Shown here: positions 5,690 to 10,627 of the stretch, one piece after another
Layout of the letters: the number at the start of each line of letters is the position of its first letter
Position numbering within the stretch: the first letter of the stretch is position 1
DNA from: Baffinella frigidus
Taxonomy: Eukaryota; Cryptophyceae; Cryptomonadales; Baffinellaceae
Reading direction: 5' to 3'
DNA: 11,131 nt
Assembly (NCBI GenBank): GCA_026770585.1
Contig: MU647470.1
Location: 1 to 11,131, forward strand
The notes under the pieces: generated by a model
Database searches by the model: none
What the model saw: the letters and a program-made list of their open reading frames with translations, nothing else
Told to the model about the DNA's origin: nothing
Program-made: the position numbers and the translations under genes

Positions 5690-5862
5690 TGAGGTCTCAG
5701 GACGTCTGTATGAGGGGCTGGTCCCCGCTGAGGGCAAACGGTGCGTAGTGAGTAAGTTGAACACTTTCCATTAGGCCTGGGACCTGTTTACAGGGACTGT
5801 AAGAGGTTAATAAAGAAGAAGCAGGAAGAGTAGACCACACGCATACTGGTGCCTGGCAATTC
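5690..5862. other. Spacer with GAAGAAG and ATAAAGAAGAAG motifs
   Basis: No gene is visible. GACCTGTTTACAGGGACTGT, then AAGAGGTTAATAAAGAAGAA (about 5776-5821) loosely resembles the GGACCTGTAGCGAG...AATAAAGAAGAAG segment at 7887-7920. A 68-codon reverse frame here contains the 82-bp element peptide (SHTLSHTL) and is an artefact. Confidence 0.4.
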
Positions 5863-6064
5863 ATATTATATCATATTTCATTATATAATATAATGTAATA
5901 TAATATGAAGGTCTTAAACACAATACAAATGTCTTATACACATAATATTAAAGTCCTAAATACTATTTAGGAGTTTTATATTATGTTTATAAGACATTTC
6001 TATTGTGTTTAAGACCTTCATATTATATTACATTATATCATATAATGAAATATAATATAATGTA
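5863..6064. repeat. ~200-bp AT-rich near-perfect palindrome
   Basis: The arms are about 95 bases, centred on CCTAAATACTATTTAGG at 5955-5971. The left arm includes ATGAAGGTCTTAAACACAAT, ACAAATGTCTTATACACATA. The right arm mirrors it with a handful of changes (ATAGAAATGTCTTATAAACA). The outer part is TAATATAATG-like sequence. Arms this similar imply either a recent inverted duplication or ongoing arm-to-arm correction. No reading frame of note. Confidence 0.85.
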
Positions 6065-6250
6065 ATATAATATATCATATTAATAGGAGGTTTATATTAC
6101 GGCCGCGGAATCACGGTACCGCTGATGCGGTGCACACACACACCGGCACCTTCCGCACCGTGTATATATCCAGGACCTGCATATTATATTAAGAGAATTA
6201 TTCAGGACCTTTATATTATATTATATTATATCATATTATATTGGCAACCT
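6065..6250. other. AT-rich remainder with CA run and small hairpin
   Basis: This contains TATATCATATTAATAGGAGG and a GC-rich island, CGGCCGCGGAATCACGGTAC. The weak hairpin CACGGT...ACCGTG (6112-6162) encloses a CACACACACACC run. GGACCTTTATATTATATTAT repeats like those at 5.2-5.4 kb follow. No gene is apparent. Confidence 0.45.
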
Positions 6251-6336
6251 TGAACCTTAAGAAAGCACAGTAGTGTTTCAAATTGGGTATATTTGCGCAT
6301 TAAATTAACCAAGCAAGACCCTCGCCGCTTTCTGCG

Positions 6337-6352
6337 CTACCGGATCCGGTAG
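6337..6352. repeat. 16-bp perfect palindrome centred on GGATCC
   Basis: CTACCGGATCCGGTAG is self-complementary and abuts the start of the hexameric TTAGGG block. Confidence 0.85.
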
Positions 6353-6425
6353 GATTAGGATTAGGGTGAGGGCTAGGGTTGGGGTTAGGGTTAGGGTTAG
6401 GGTGAGGGTGAGGGTTTGGGGTGCG
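6351..6425 (+). repeat. Telomere-like tract in hexamer register (TTAGGG)
   Basis: AGGATTAGGATTAGGGTGAG, GGCTAGGGTTGGGGTTAGGG, TTAGGGTTAGGGTGAGGGTG follows a 6-base period of TTAGGG with TGAGGG variants. All other tracts in the window use a 7-base period. The G-rich strand is +. Confidence 0.8.
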
Positions 6426-6479
6426 GTCTTGTCCGCCACCCCGAACATGTTCGAGCTGTGAGGCCTCAAATTGAAGGCC

Positions 6480-6580
6480 GGGGGTTCGTTTAAAAGCCGA
6501 GGTCGGAAATCGACCTTGGCTTTTCCGTAGGAACCCCCTATGTCCCTACGGTTTTGATCCGTAGGGCCTATGGATTACAT
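6480..6580 (+). mobile_element. Partial CCACACAGC-family element with long slot hairpin
   Basis: AAAAGCCGAGGTCG (6492-6505) pairs with CGACCTTGGCTTTT (6511-6524), with a single G-T position. The pairing resumes further out between GGGGGTTC (about 6480-6487) and GAACCCCC (about 6531-6538). The hairpin runs directly into TTTCCGTAGGAACCCCC, a shortened version of the family box, then CTATGTCCCTACGG and GGGCCTATGGATTAC, shared with 3342-3405. The CCACACAGC ends are absent. Confidence 0.6.
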
Positions 6581-6646
6581 TTTAAAATTGAATCACGTCC
6601 TCGCTCGGCAGCGGAAACGTCCCTGTAGAGCTTCACGGAGGTGTGC

Positions 6647-6728
6647 GCTGACGACGCGTATCACACCCTCGAGGGTGTGCGAGAGGGTGTGAGAGGGTGT
6701 GCAAGAGGGTGTGATGCGCGTCGTCAGC
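6647..6728 (+). mobile_element. 82-bp GCTGACGACGCG hairpin element, copy 3
   Basis: Full-length, the same orientation as copy 2. The arms are 24 bases with one C-to-T change (CGTATC). Flanks GGAGGTGTGC on the left and its rough mirror CACTCGCACCTCC on the right extend the pairing. It forms an inverted pair with copy 4 around the GAA tract. The 181-codon forward frame that begins in this element continues through the tract as polylysine, so its start lies in repeat sequence. Confidence 0.85.
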
Positions 6729-6883
6729 TACACTCGCACCTCCGCGACTCACAGCTCCACCACTCAAAAGGCTACTGGGAACACTTTTGAGCGGGAATTG
6801 GATCCTTTTCTTCGATGTGTATTGGAAATGGTCACGTTACCCCCGGATGTGAGGGGACCGGGGAGCCTTTTGAAAAGTGGCAG

Positions 6884-7200
6884 CAAGAAGAAGAAGAAGA
6901 AGAAGAGGGAAAAGAAGAAGACGAAGAAGAAGAAGAGGGAAAAGAAGAAGACGAAGAAGAAGACGAAGAAGAAGAATGAGAAGAAGAAGAAGAGGAAGAA
7001 GAATGAGACGAAGAAGAAGAAGCAGAATAATAAGAAGAAGAAGCAGAAGATGAAGAAGAAGAAGAAGAAGAACATGATGATGAAGCAGAAGAAGAAGAAG
7101 AAGCAGATGAAGAAGACGAAGAAGAAGAACAAGAAGAAGAAGAAGAAAAAGAAGACGAAGAAGCAGAAGAAGCAGAAGCAGAAAAAGAAGAAGAAGAAAG
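6884..7200 (+). repeat. 317-bp GAA/AAG polypurine microsatellite
   Basis: Nearly pure purine on + in strict triplet register. Interruptions are mostly single-base (GAC, GAT, GCA, CAA, ATG). An exact 30-base tandem duplication is at 6901-6930/6931-6960. Because no indels break the register, long frames stay open on both strands as polylysine, polyserine and polyphenylalanine. The glutamate-rich frame (GAA codons, phase of 6914) has an ATG at 6815 but meets TGA at 6977 and further stops at 7004, 7028 and 7031. Long GAA tracts can form triplex (H-DNA). I do not call a gene. Confidence 0.9.
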
Positions 7201-7210
7201 CAATGGACCT

Positions 7211-7234
7211 GGCGCGAGATCGCGATCTCGCGCC
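7211..7234. repeat. 24-bp perfect palindrome
   Basis: GGCGCGAGATCG followed by its exact complement, directly after the GAA tract. The preceding TGGACCTGGCGCG links it to the 30-bp GGACCTGGCGCGCGAT repeat seen four times between 9064 and 9755. Confidence 0.85.
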
Positions 7235-7296
7235 CTACCGGTGATCGCCTCTTTGGGATAGAGGATAAGGGAGGCAGCCCGTGTGGAAGGTTCGTC

Positions 7297-7378
7297 AGGG
7301 ACGACGCGCATCACACCCTCTCGCACACCCTCTCACACCCTCTCGCACACCATCAAGGGTGTGATGCGCGTCGTCAGC
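7297..7378 (-). mobile_element. 82-bp GCTGACGACGCG hairpin element, copy 4 (reverse)
   Basis: The left terminus is altered (AGGGACGACG for GCTGACGACG) and the centre reads CATCAAGG where other copies have CCTCGAGG. The rest matches. The right flank GACATCCCTGCGGGG is identical to that of copy 1. The 71-codon forward frame over it translates the element and is not a gene. Confidence 0.8.
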
Positions 7379-7497
7379 GACATCCCTGCGGGGCCTGCAT
7401 CCACGAAACGGCCACTTTCGGAGAATACTCTAGAAATCCTTACCGGAATTGACTTTTCCCAAAGCCGAACTGGCCTCCTCTCCCCGGAGCCCCAGTA

Positions 7498-7659
7498 ATG
7501 CCAGAAGCTAACGCCATCGGACCCCTGAGCCTACGGTTGGGACCCCCCCTCATCCTACAACTTTTAAAACAAAAAAGACTTTAAAAGTCATAGGAGGTGG
7601 GCTCCTACCGTAGGCAATCCGTAGGCTCTAAGTACCTCGCTGGCGTTAGCTTTTTGCAT
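7498..7659. mobile_element. 162-bp hairpin element with GTAGGCC-like core and unique ends
   Basis: The outer arms ATGCCAGAAGCTAACGCCA and TGGCGTTAGCTTTTTGCAT match over 19 bases with three mismatches. The inner right part, CCTACCGTAGGCAATCCGTA, GGCTCTAAGTACC, resembles the GTAGGCC family (CCTACCGTAGGCAATGCCGT, AGGCCTAACTACC). A central hairpin, ACTTTTAAA/TTTAAAAGT, sits at 7559-7587. It therefore looks like a family core with different but mutually matching ends. Confidence 0.7.
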
Positions 7660-7781
7660 GACCAGGCCAGGGTAACACCGCACTTCGGGCCCACAGAGGT
7701 CCCTGAAATAGATTCTATTAGGGGACGGGATGAGAATGTGAACCGTCTTCCGAACATGAGGGCTTTGATTTGGCAGCGCCA

Positions 7782-7815
7782 AGAGCTATGCCATTTCAGG
7801 ATTTGGCATAGCTCT
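7782..7815. repeat. Short hairpin, 12-bp arms
   Basis: AGAGCTATGCCA (7782-7793) and TGGCATAGCTCT (7804-7815) are exact inverted repeats with a 10-base loop. No T-run follows, and the setting is not prokaryotic, so I do not call a terminator. Confidence 0.8.
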
Positions 7816-7846
7816 CGTCTCTGAGGCGGGCCCGTTCCTTAAGGCG

Positions 7847-7931
7847 CATAGACTTTTGTATCACTCAACTCAAGGCTCAAGGGCCCCATGTAGGACCTGT
7901 AGCGAGAGTAATAAAGAAGAAGAAGAAGAAG
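7847..7931 (+). repeat. Uninterrupted copy of the 4162 direct repeat plus GAA run
   Basis: CATAGACTTTTGTATCACTC, AACTCAAGGCTCAAGGG...GGACCTGTAGCGAGAGTAAT matches 4162-4222, then continues AAAGAAGAAGAAGAAGAAGG without the hairpin element present at 4223-4384. A short GAA microsatellite occupies 7912-7931. Confidence 0.75.
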
Positions 7932-7987
7932 GATGAGGGATTTTATTCCACCCTGCTGGGTTCCACACCGCACTTCGTGGCATCTAG

Positions 7988-8246
7988 ACTAAATTCCACA
8001 GACGATCAAGGCCGAGCCTGTATCCCAACACCGCACTCCACACAGAGGGATACGACGGGGGTTTCGGGCGCTGAGAGACCGAGTTTCCGTTACCTTATCC
8101 GTAGGAACCTCCATATGCCCCTACGGGTTACCTACCGTAGGGTCGTAGGTCTTATCGCTTAGGGGTTATTCACAACCCCTTCGAAGTCCGCTGTGTGGTC
8201 GGGCGTGACTAAATTCCACAGACGATAAAGGCTGAGCCTTTATCCC
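7988..8246 (+). repeat. 40-bp direct repeats flanking a CCACACAGC element
   Basis: GACTAAATTCCACAGACGAT, CAAGGCCGAGCCTGTATCCC (7988-8027) matches 8207-8246 with four differences. The right copy contains a perfect 21-base hairpin, GATAAAGGCT-G-AGCCTTTATC. The left copy has lost two of those pairs. The element at 8038-8198 lies between them. Confidence 0.8.
8038..8198 (+). mobile_element. 161-bp CCACACAGC-family element, copy 2
   Basis: Terminal repeats CCACACAGAGGGATACGACG and (mirrored) CCACACAGCGGACTTCGAAG. The order is left end, slot hairpin TCGGGCGCTGAGAGACCGA (8064-8082, two mispairs), box TTTCCGTTACCTTATCCGTA, GGAACC, CCTCCATATGCCCCTACGGG, CCTACCGTAGG core (8131-8141), TCTTATCGCTTAGGGGTTAT, right end. 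The left end has diverged more than the right. No coding capacity. The 61-codon frame across it is incidental. Confidence 0.8.
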
Positions 8247-8261
8247 TTGGTAAAAAAAACC

Positions 8262-8289
8262 CCGATCTGGTTCAAACCGATCTGGTTCA
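8262..8289 (+). repeat. CCGATCTGGTTCA doublet
   Basis: A 13-base sequence repeated twice within 28 bases, after an A-rich run. Confidence 0.75.
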
Positions 8290-8290
8290 C

Positions 8291-8530
8291 TTCGGGTGGC
8301 TTGTGGAAGAAAGGCACGGACCCACACGAGAATGCTCGAGGGGCCTATTTAAAACCGACATGTAGCCTTTGTGTAGTAACTTTCGTGAGATTGGTCACGT
8401 AACTAGGCGAAATTAGTCCAGGCGCGAGGTTGGAATACCCTATCCTGGTACAATGTTTTACAACCCCACATGTAAATAGGATTCTCCAGCATTCTCGAGT
8501 GGTCGGGTGGCTGGTAGAAGACAGGCATGT
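8291..8530 (+). repeat. ~30-bp direct repeats flanking a CGAGAATGC hairpin
   Basis: TTCGGGTGGCTTGTGGAAGA, AAGGCACGG (8291-8319) and GGTCGGGTGGCTGGTAGAAG, ACAGGCATGT (8501-8530) are imperfect direct repeats bracketing 8322-8502. Confidence 0.7.
8322..8502 (-). mobile_element. 181-bp CGAGAATGC-family element, copy 2
   Basis: The ends CCACACGAGAATGCTCGAGG, GGCCTATTT and (mirrored) CCACTCGAGAATGCTGGAGA, ATCCTATTT pair for about 29 bases, after which the arms diverge. The interior holds AGTAACTTTCGTGAGATTGG and CCCTATCCTGGTACAATG. The reverse complement aligns along its length with 9083-9275. The relation to 2721-2914 is through the ends and the GTACCNGGAT...CCTCGCG motif. Confidence 0.8.
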
Positions 8531-8627
8531 TGCTGACGACGCGCATCACACCCTCTCGCACACCCTCTCGCACACCCTCTCACACCCTCTCGCACACCCT
8601 CGAGGGTGTGATGCGCGTCGTCAGCGA
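8531..8627 (-). mobile_element. 94-bp GCTGACGACGCG hairpin element, copy 5, with likely target duplication
   Basis: The arms are perfect over 24 bases (8532-8555 and 8602-8625). It is 12 bases longer than its siblings because it has one more TCGCACACCCTC unit. GGCATGT occurs immediately left (8524-8530) and right (8628-8634), a 7-bp direct repeat that looks like a target-site duplication with the element occupying 8531-8627. It is the best-preserved copy. Frames on both strands translate it (SHTLSHTLSHTL) and are artefacts. Confidence 0.85.
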
Positions 8628-8634
8628 GGCATGT

Positions 8635-8738
8635 CCCTCTAAGAGCGCTGCCCACCGAGACAAAAGTCGAGAGTGGAACGTCTCAATGTTCAAGTGAAAC
8701 CGCCGTTAACTTAACTAACGGTGGAGACCTTAATAGAG
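8635..8738. other. Short spacer with CCGCCGTTA/TAACGGTGG hairpin
   Basis: No gene is visible. CCGCCGTTA (8700-8708) and TAACGGTGG (8716-8724) form a small hairpin with one mismatch. Confidence 0.45.
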
Positions 8739-8892
8739 TAACGTCCTGAAAACCGGGTAGTTAAGCCTACGGCATTGCCTACTGTAGGCCGTAGGAGCCT
8801 AGGGGGGGTCCCATGAGACATGAGGTCCTAGGGGCCCTACGGCCTACCGTAGGCAATGCCGTAGGCCTAACTACCCGGTTTTCAGGACGTTA
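8739..8892. mobile_element. 154-bp hairpin element, GTAGGCC family, copy 3
   Basis: The arms are about 65 bases with only a few mismatches. The outer 20 bases (TAACGTCCTGAAAACCGGGT) are identical in both arms, then AGTTAAGCCTACGGCATTGC, CTACTGTAGGCCGTAGG. The core matches 663-800 and 4442-4602. The outer arm (CCTGAAAACCGGG) does not match their CCAAAAATGGGG, yet it agrees with its own partner arm. The next element begins only six bases downstream. Confidence 0.85.
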
Positions 8893-8897
8893 GCCTA

Positions 8898-9065
8898 CCA
8901 CACAGCGGGCTTCGAAGGGATTTTCGGGCTCTCAGAGCCCGAGTTTCCGTTACCTTATCCGTAGCCGTAGGAACCCCCCTATGTCTCTACGGGTCGCCTA
9001 CCGTAGGATCCTAGGTCTTATCGCTTAGGGGTGATTCAGAAATCCCTTCGAAGTCCGCTGTGTGG
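8898..9065 (+). mobile_element. 168-bp CCACACAGC-family element, copy 3
   Basis: The terminal repeats CCACACAGCGGGCTTCGAAG, GGATTT and the mirror of CCACACAGCGGACTTCGAAG, GGATTT differ at one base in 26. The slot hairpin TCGGGCTCT-C-AGAGCCCGA (8924-8942) is perfect. The box TTTCCGTTACCTTATCCGTA is followed by a 6-base duplication (GCCGTA), then GGAACCCCCCTATGTCTCTA, a CCTACCGTAGG core (8997-9007), and CTTATCGCTTAGGGGTGATT. This is the best-preserved family member. No coding capacity. Confidence 0.85.
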
Positions 9066-9082
9066 ACCTGGCGCGCGATCGC

Positions 9083-9275
9083 GTCGTGAATGCTGGTAAT
9101 CCTATTTACATGTGGGGTTGTAAATATTTGTACCAGGACAGGGTGTTCCAACCTCGTAACTGTGCAATATATGCAGAGTTACGCGACCAATCAACGAAAG
9201 TTACTACACAAGTACCCACTTTTAAAAGCACATGGGTTTTAAATAGGCTCCTCTAGCATTCTGATTCTCGTGTGG
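9083..9275 (+). mobile_element. ~193-bp CGAGAATGC-family element, copy 3
   Basis: GAATGCTGGTAATCCTATTT, ACATGTGGGGTTGTAAATAT, TTGTACCAGGACAGGGTGTT, CCAACCTCG aligns with the reverse complement of 8322-8502. The right end AATAGGCTCCTCTAGCATTC...TCTCGTGTGG is complete. The left end is replaced by, or merged with, the GCGTCGTGAATGC direct repeat. A central hairpin GTAACT...AGTTAC lies near 9157-9183. No coding capacity. The 64-codon frame across it is incidental. Confidence 0.75.
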
Positions 9276-9317
9276 GAGACCAGCGCAATCGCGTCGTGAA
9301 TGCGTACGAGCAGACCG

Positions 9318-9572
9318 AGGACCCTACGGTAGGCAATCCATAGGGACATAGGGGGGTTCGTACGGATAAGGTAACGGAAAGGTGGCCCGGCCCGATTTCA
9401 CGTGAAAACGGTTATGATTTAAAACCTGAGGAATCAATGAAAATTTCCACATGAATGCTTTAATATTACTTATCAAGATCATGATGTGTAGTAAATTTCA
9501 TTATTCAACGGCTTTAAATTAAACCCGTTTTCGTATGAGATTTGGGCCGAAAATCCCTTGGTAGCTGTGTGG
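9318..9572 (-). mobile_element. CCACACAGC-family element with 162-bp hairpin in the variable slot
   Basis: On the reverse strand: terminal repeat CCACACAGCTACCAAGGGAT, TTT, then a large hairpin, then the box TTTCCGTTACCTTATCCGTA (about 9360-9380), CCCCCCTATGTCCCTATGG and a CCTACGGTAGG core (9323-9333). The other terminal repeat is missing. The large hairpin replaces the 17-19-base hairpin that sits at the same place in the other full copies. Confidence 0.75.
9388..9549. repeat. 162-bp AT-rich imperfect palindrome (slot insert)
   Basis: CGGCCCGATTTCACGTGAAA, ACGGTTATGATTTAAA pairs with the mirror of CGGCCCAAATCTCATACGAA, AACGGGTTTAATTTAAA. Inner parts pair more weakly (AATGAAAATTT with AAATTTCATT). 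It begins with CGG and ends with CCG, like the short slot hairpins in the other copies. Confidence 0.75.
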
Positions 9573-9637
9573 AATGGACCTGCCGCGCGATGGCGTCGTG
9601 GATGCGTTACGAGCATTCACGAGGACCTAATGTTTCA

Positions 9638-9706
9638 CAGGACCCCCCCTAGGCCCCTACGGCCTACCGTAGGCAATGCCATAGGCCTAACTACCCGGTT
9701 TTCGGG
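9638..9706 (+). mobile_element. Half copy of GTAGGCC-family element (CCGGTTTT-ended subtype)
   Basis: CCCCTACGGCCTACCGTAGG, CAATGCCATAGGCCTAACTA, CCCGGTTTTC matches the right half of 8739-8892, including its specific CCCGGTTTT end. The left arm is absent. Confidence 0.75.
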
Positions 9707-9803
9707 TAGGATTTCGGGTATGAACCTGGCGCGCGATGGCGTCGTGAATGCTCGTCACTCCGTACTTCGAGCCCGCCTGCAATAGAAGGTTGAGTAGGAG
9801 AAA

Positions 9804-9871
9804 TTCAGAGCTTTTGTACCAGGACGTGACATGAAACCGGTCCGTCTAAACTATTCTGGTACAAATTCTGA
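9804..9871. repeat. 68-bp imperfect hairpin, GTACCAGGA motif
   Basis: TTCAGAGCTTTTGTACCAGG is roughly mirrored by TTCTGGTACAAATTCTGAA. The TTTGTACCAGGA phrase also occurs in the arms of the CGAGAATGC elements, so this may be a remnant of one. Confidence 0.5.
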
Positions 9872-9946
9872 AAACATTTGTCGTTGAAATCGGCCAAGTT
9901 TTCCCGCAAGCGCTCCAACTCCGTACTTCGAGCCCGCCTGCGAGAT

Positions 9947-10602
9947 ATAGTATATTTAATTAGGCCAATAGGAGGTTGAATAGGAGAACTCAGTTAAGGC
10001 ATAGTACCAATAGGAGGTTGGATAGGAGAAATTAGTTAGGGCACATTTAATTTAATTAGGTCCATACCTGCGAGATGAGCGCGCCTGCCCACTTAGCAGC
10101 CAACGCGGTCTTCACGGATACAGTCCATGTAAGCTATTGGTACTAGAATCTTATCCATTTCCATTGGGTTCCAACCGCCGCCCGGGATCCCGGGCGAAAA
10201 TAACTTCGGTCGCTGCTAAGTGGAATGCTCGTAACACCGTACTTCGAGCCCGCCTGCGAGATCAGCGCGCCCGCCAGGTTAGCGTTAGCGCAGAGTAAAT
10301 TTGGTTAGGCCAATAGGAGGTTGCATAGGATAAATTAGTTCGGGCATAGTAAATTCAATTAGGACCATACCTGCCAGATGAGTGCTGCCGCGAGATTAGC
10401 ATTAGCGCATAGTAAATTTAATTAGGCCAATCGGAGGTTGCATAGGAAAAAATAGTTAAGGCATAGTAAATTCAATAAGGCCAATAGGAGGTTGAATGGG
10501 AGAAATTAGTTAGGGCATAGTAAATTTAATAAGGCCAATACGAGGTTGAATAGGAGAAATTAGTTAGGGCATAGTAAATTCAATTAGGACCATACCTGCG
10601 AA
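9947..10602 (+). repeat. 54-bp tandem array in higher-order blocks
   Basis: The unit is ATAGTAAATTTAATTAGGCC, AATAGGAGGTTGAATAGGAG, AAATTAGTTAGGGC. Full 54-base copies lie at 9947-10000, 10292-10345, 10409-10462, 10463-10516 and 10517-10570. A 42-base copy is at 10001-10042. Terminal copies switch after about 20 bases into CCATACCTGCGAGATGAGCG (10043-10074, 10346-10377, 10571-10602). The 10089-10223 hairpin lies within the array region. No coding capacity. Confidence 0.85.
10089..10223. mobile_element. 135-bp inverted repeat, CCACTTAGCAGC ends
   Basis: CCACTTAGCAGC and GCTGCTAAGTGG are exact 12-base terminal inverted repeats. The interior contains an 18-base perfect palindrome CGCCCGGGATCCCGGGCG (10179-10196). 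It is flanked by direct repeats of CCTGCGAGATNAGCGCGCC (10067-10089 and about 10251-10274). No coding capacity. Confidence 0.7.
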
Positions 10603-10627
10603 ATAATTATGCCCCCGCAGGAATGTC

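Larger units (their letters stand above)
9064..9755 (+). repeat. 30-bp GGACCTGGCGCGCGAT repeat, four copies
   Basis: GGACCTGGCGCGCGATCGCG, TCGTGAATGC and variants lie at 9064-9093, 9277-9303, 9576-9605 and 9721-9751, with a shorter relative at 7204-7234. Hairpin elements occupy the gaps between successive copies (9083-9275, 9318-9572, 9638-9706). Three elements ending in GTGTGG stop within zero to four bases of a copy. Confidence 0.8.
9758..10262 (+). repeat. CCGTACTTCGAGCCCGCCTG direct repeat, three copies
   Basis: The 20-base sequence, usually followed by CGAGAT, occurs at 9758-9780, 9919-9946 and 10236-10262. Weaker relatives (ACACCGCACTTCG) are at about 7675 and 7967. It seems to mark the start of each higher-order block leading into the 54-bp array. 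Confidence 0.8.

Noticed and set aside
6699-7326. Long reading frames on both strands over the GAA tract (181 codons Lys-rich, 164 Ser-rich, 122 Phe-rich)
   Set aside because: They are three readings of one microsatellite, with ends that fall in the 82-bp hairpin elements. Low complexity on both strands and no domain.
7782-7815. Rho-independent terminator
   Set aside because: A good stem but no T-run, no upstream gene and an apparently eukaryotic setting.
7988-8246. Solo LTRs or a small LTR retroelement around 8038-8198
   Set aside because: The flanking repeats are only 40 bp, do not begin TG or end CA, and enclose a hairpin element that occurs elsewhere without them. No primer-binding site or polypurine tract.
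9947-10602. CRISPR array
   Set aside because: The units are contiguous 54-bp tandem repeats with no unique spacers, and the context is eukaryotic.
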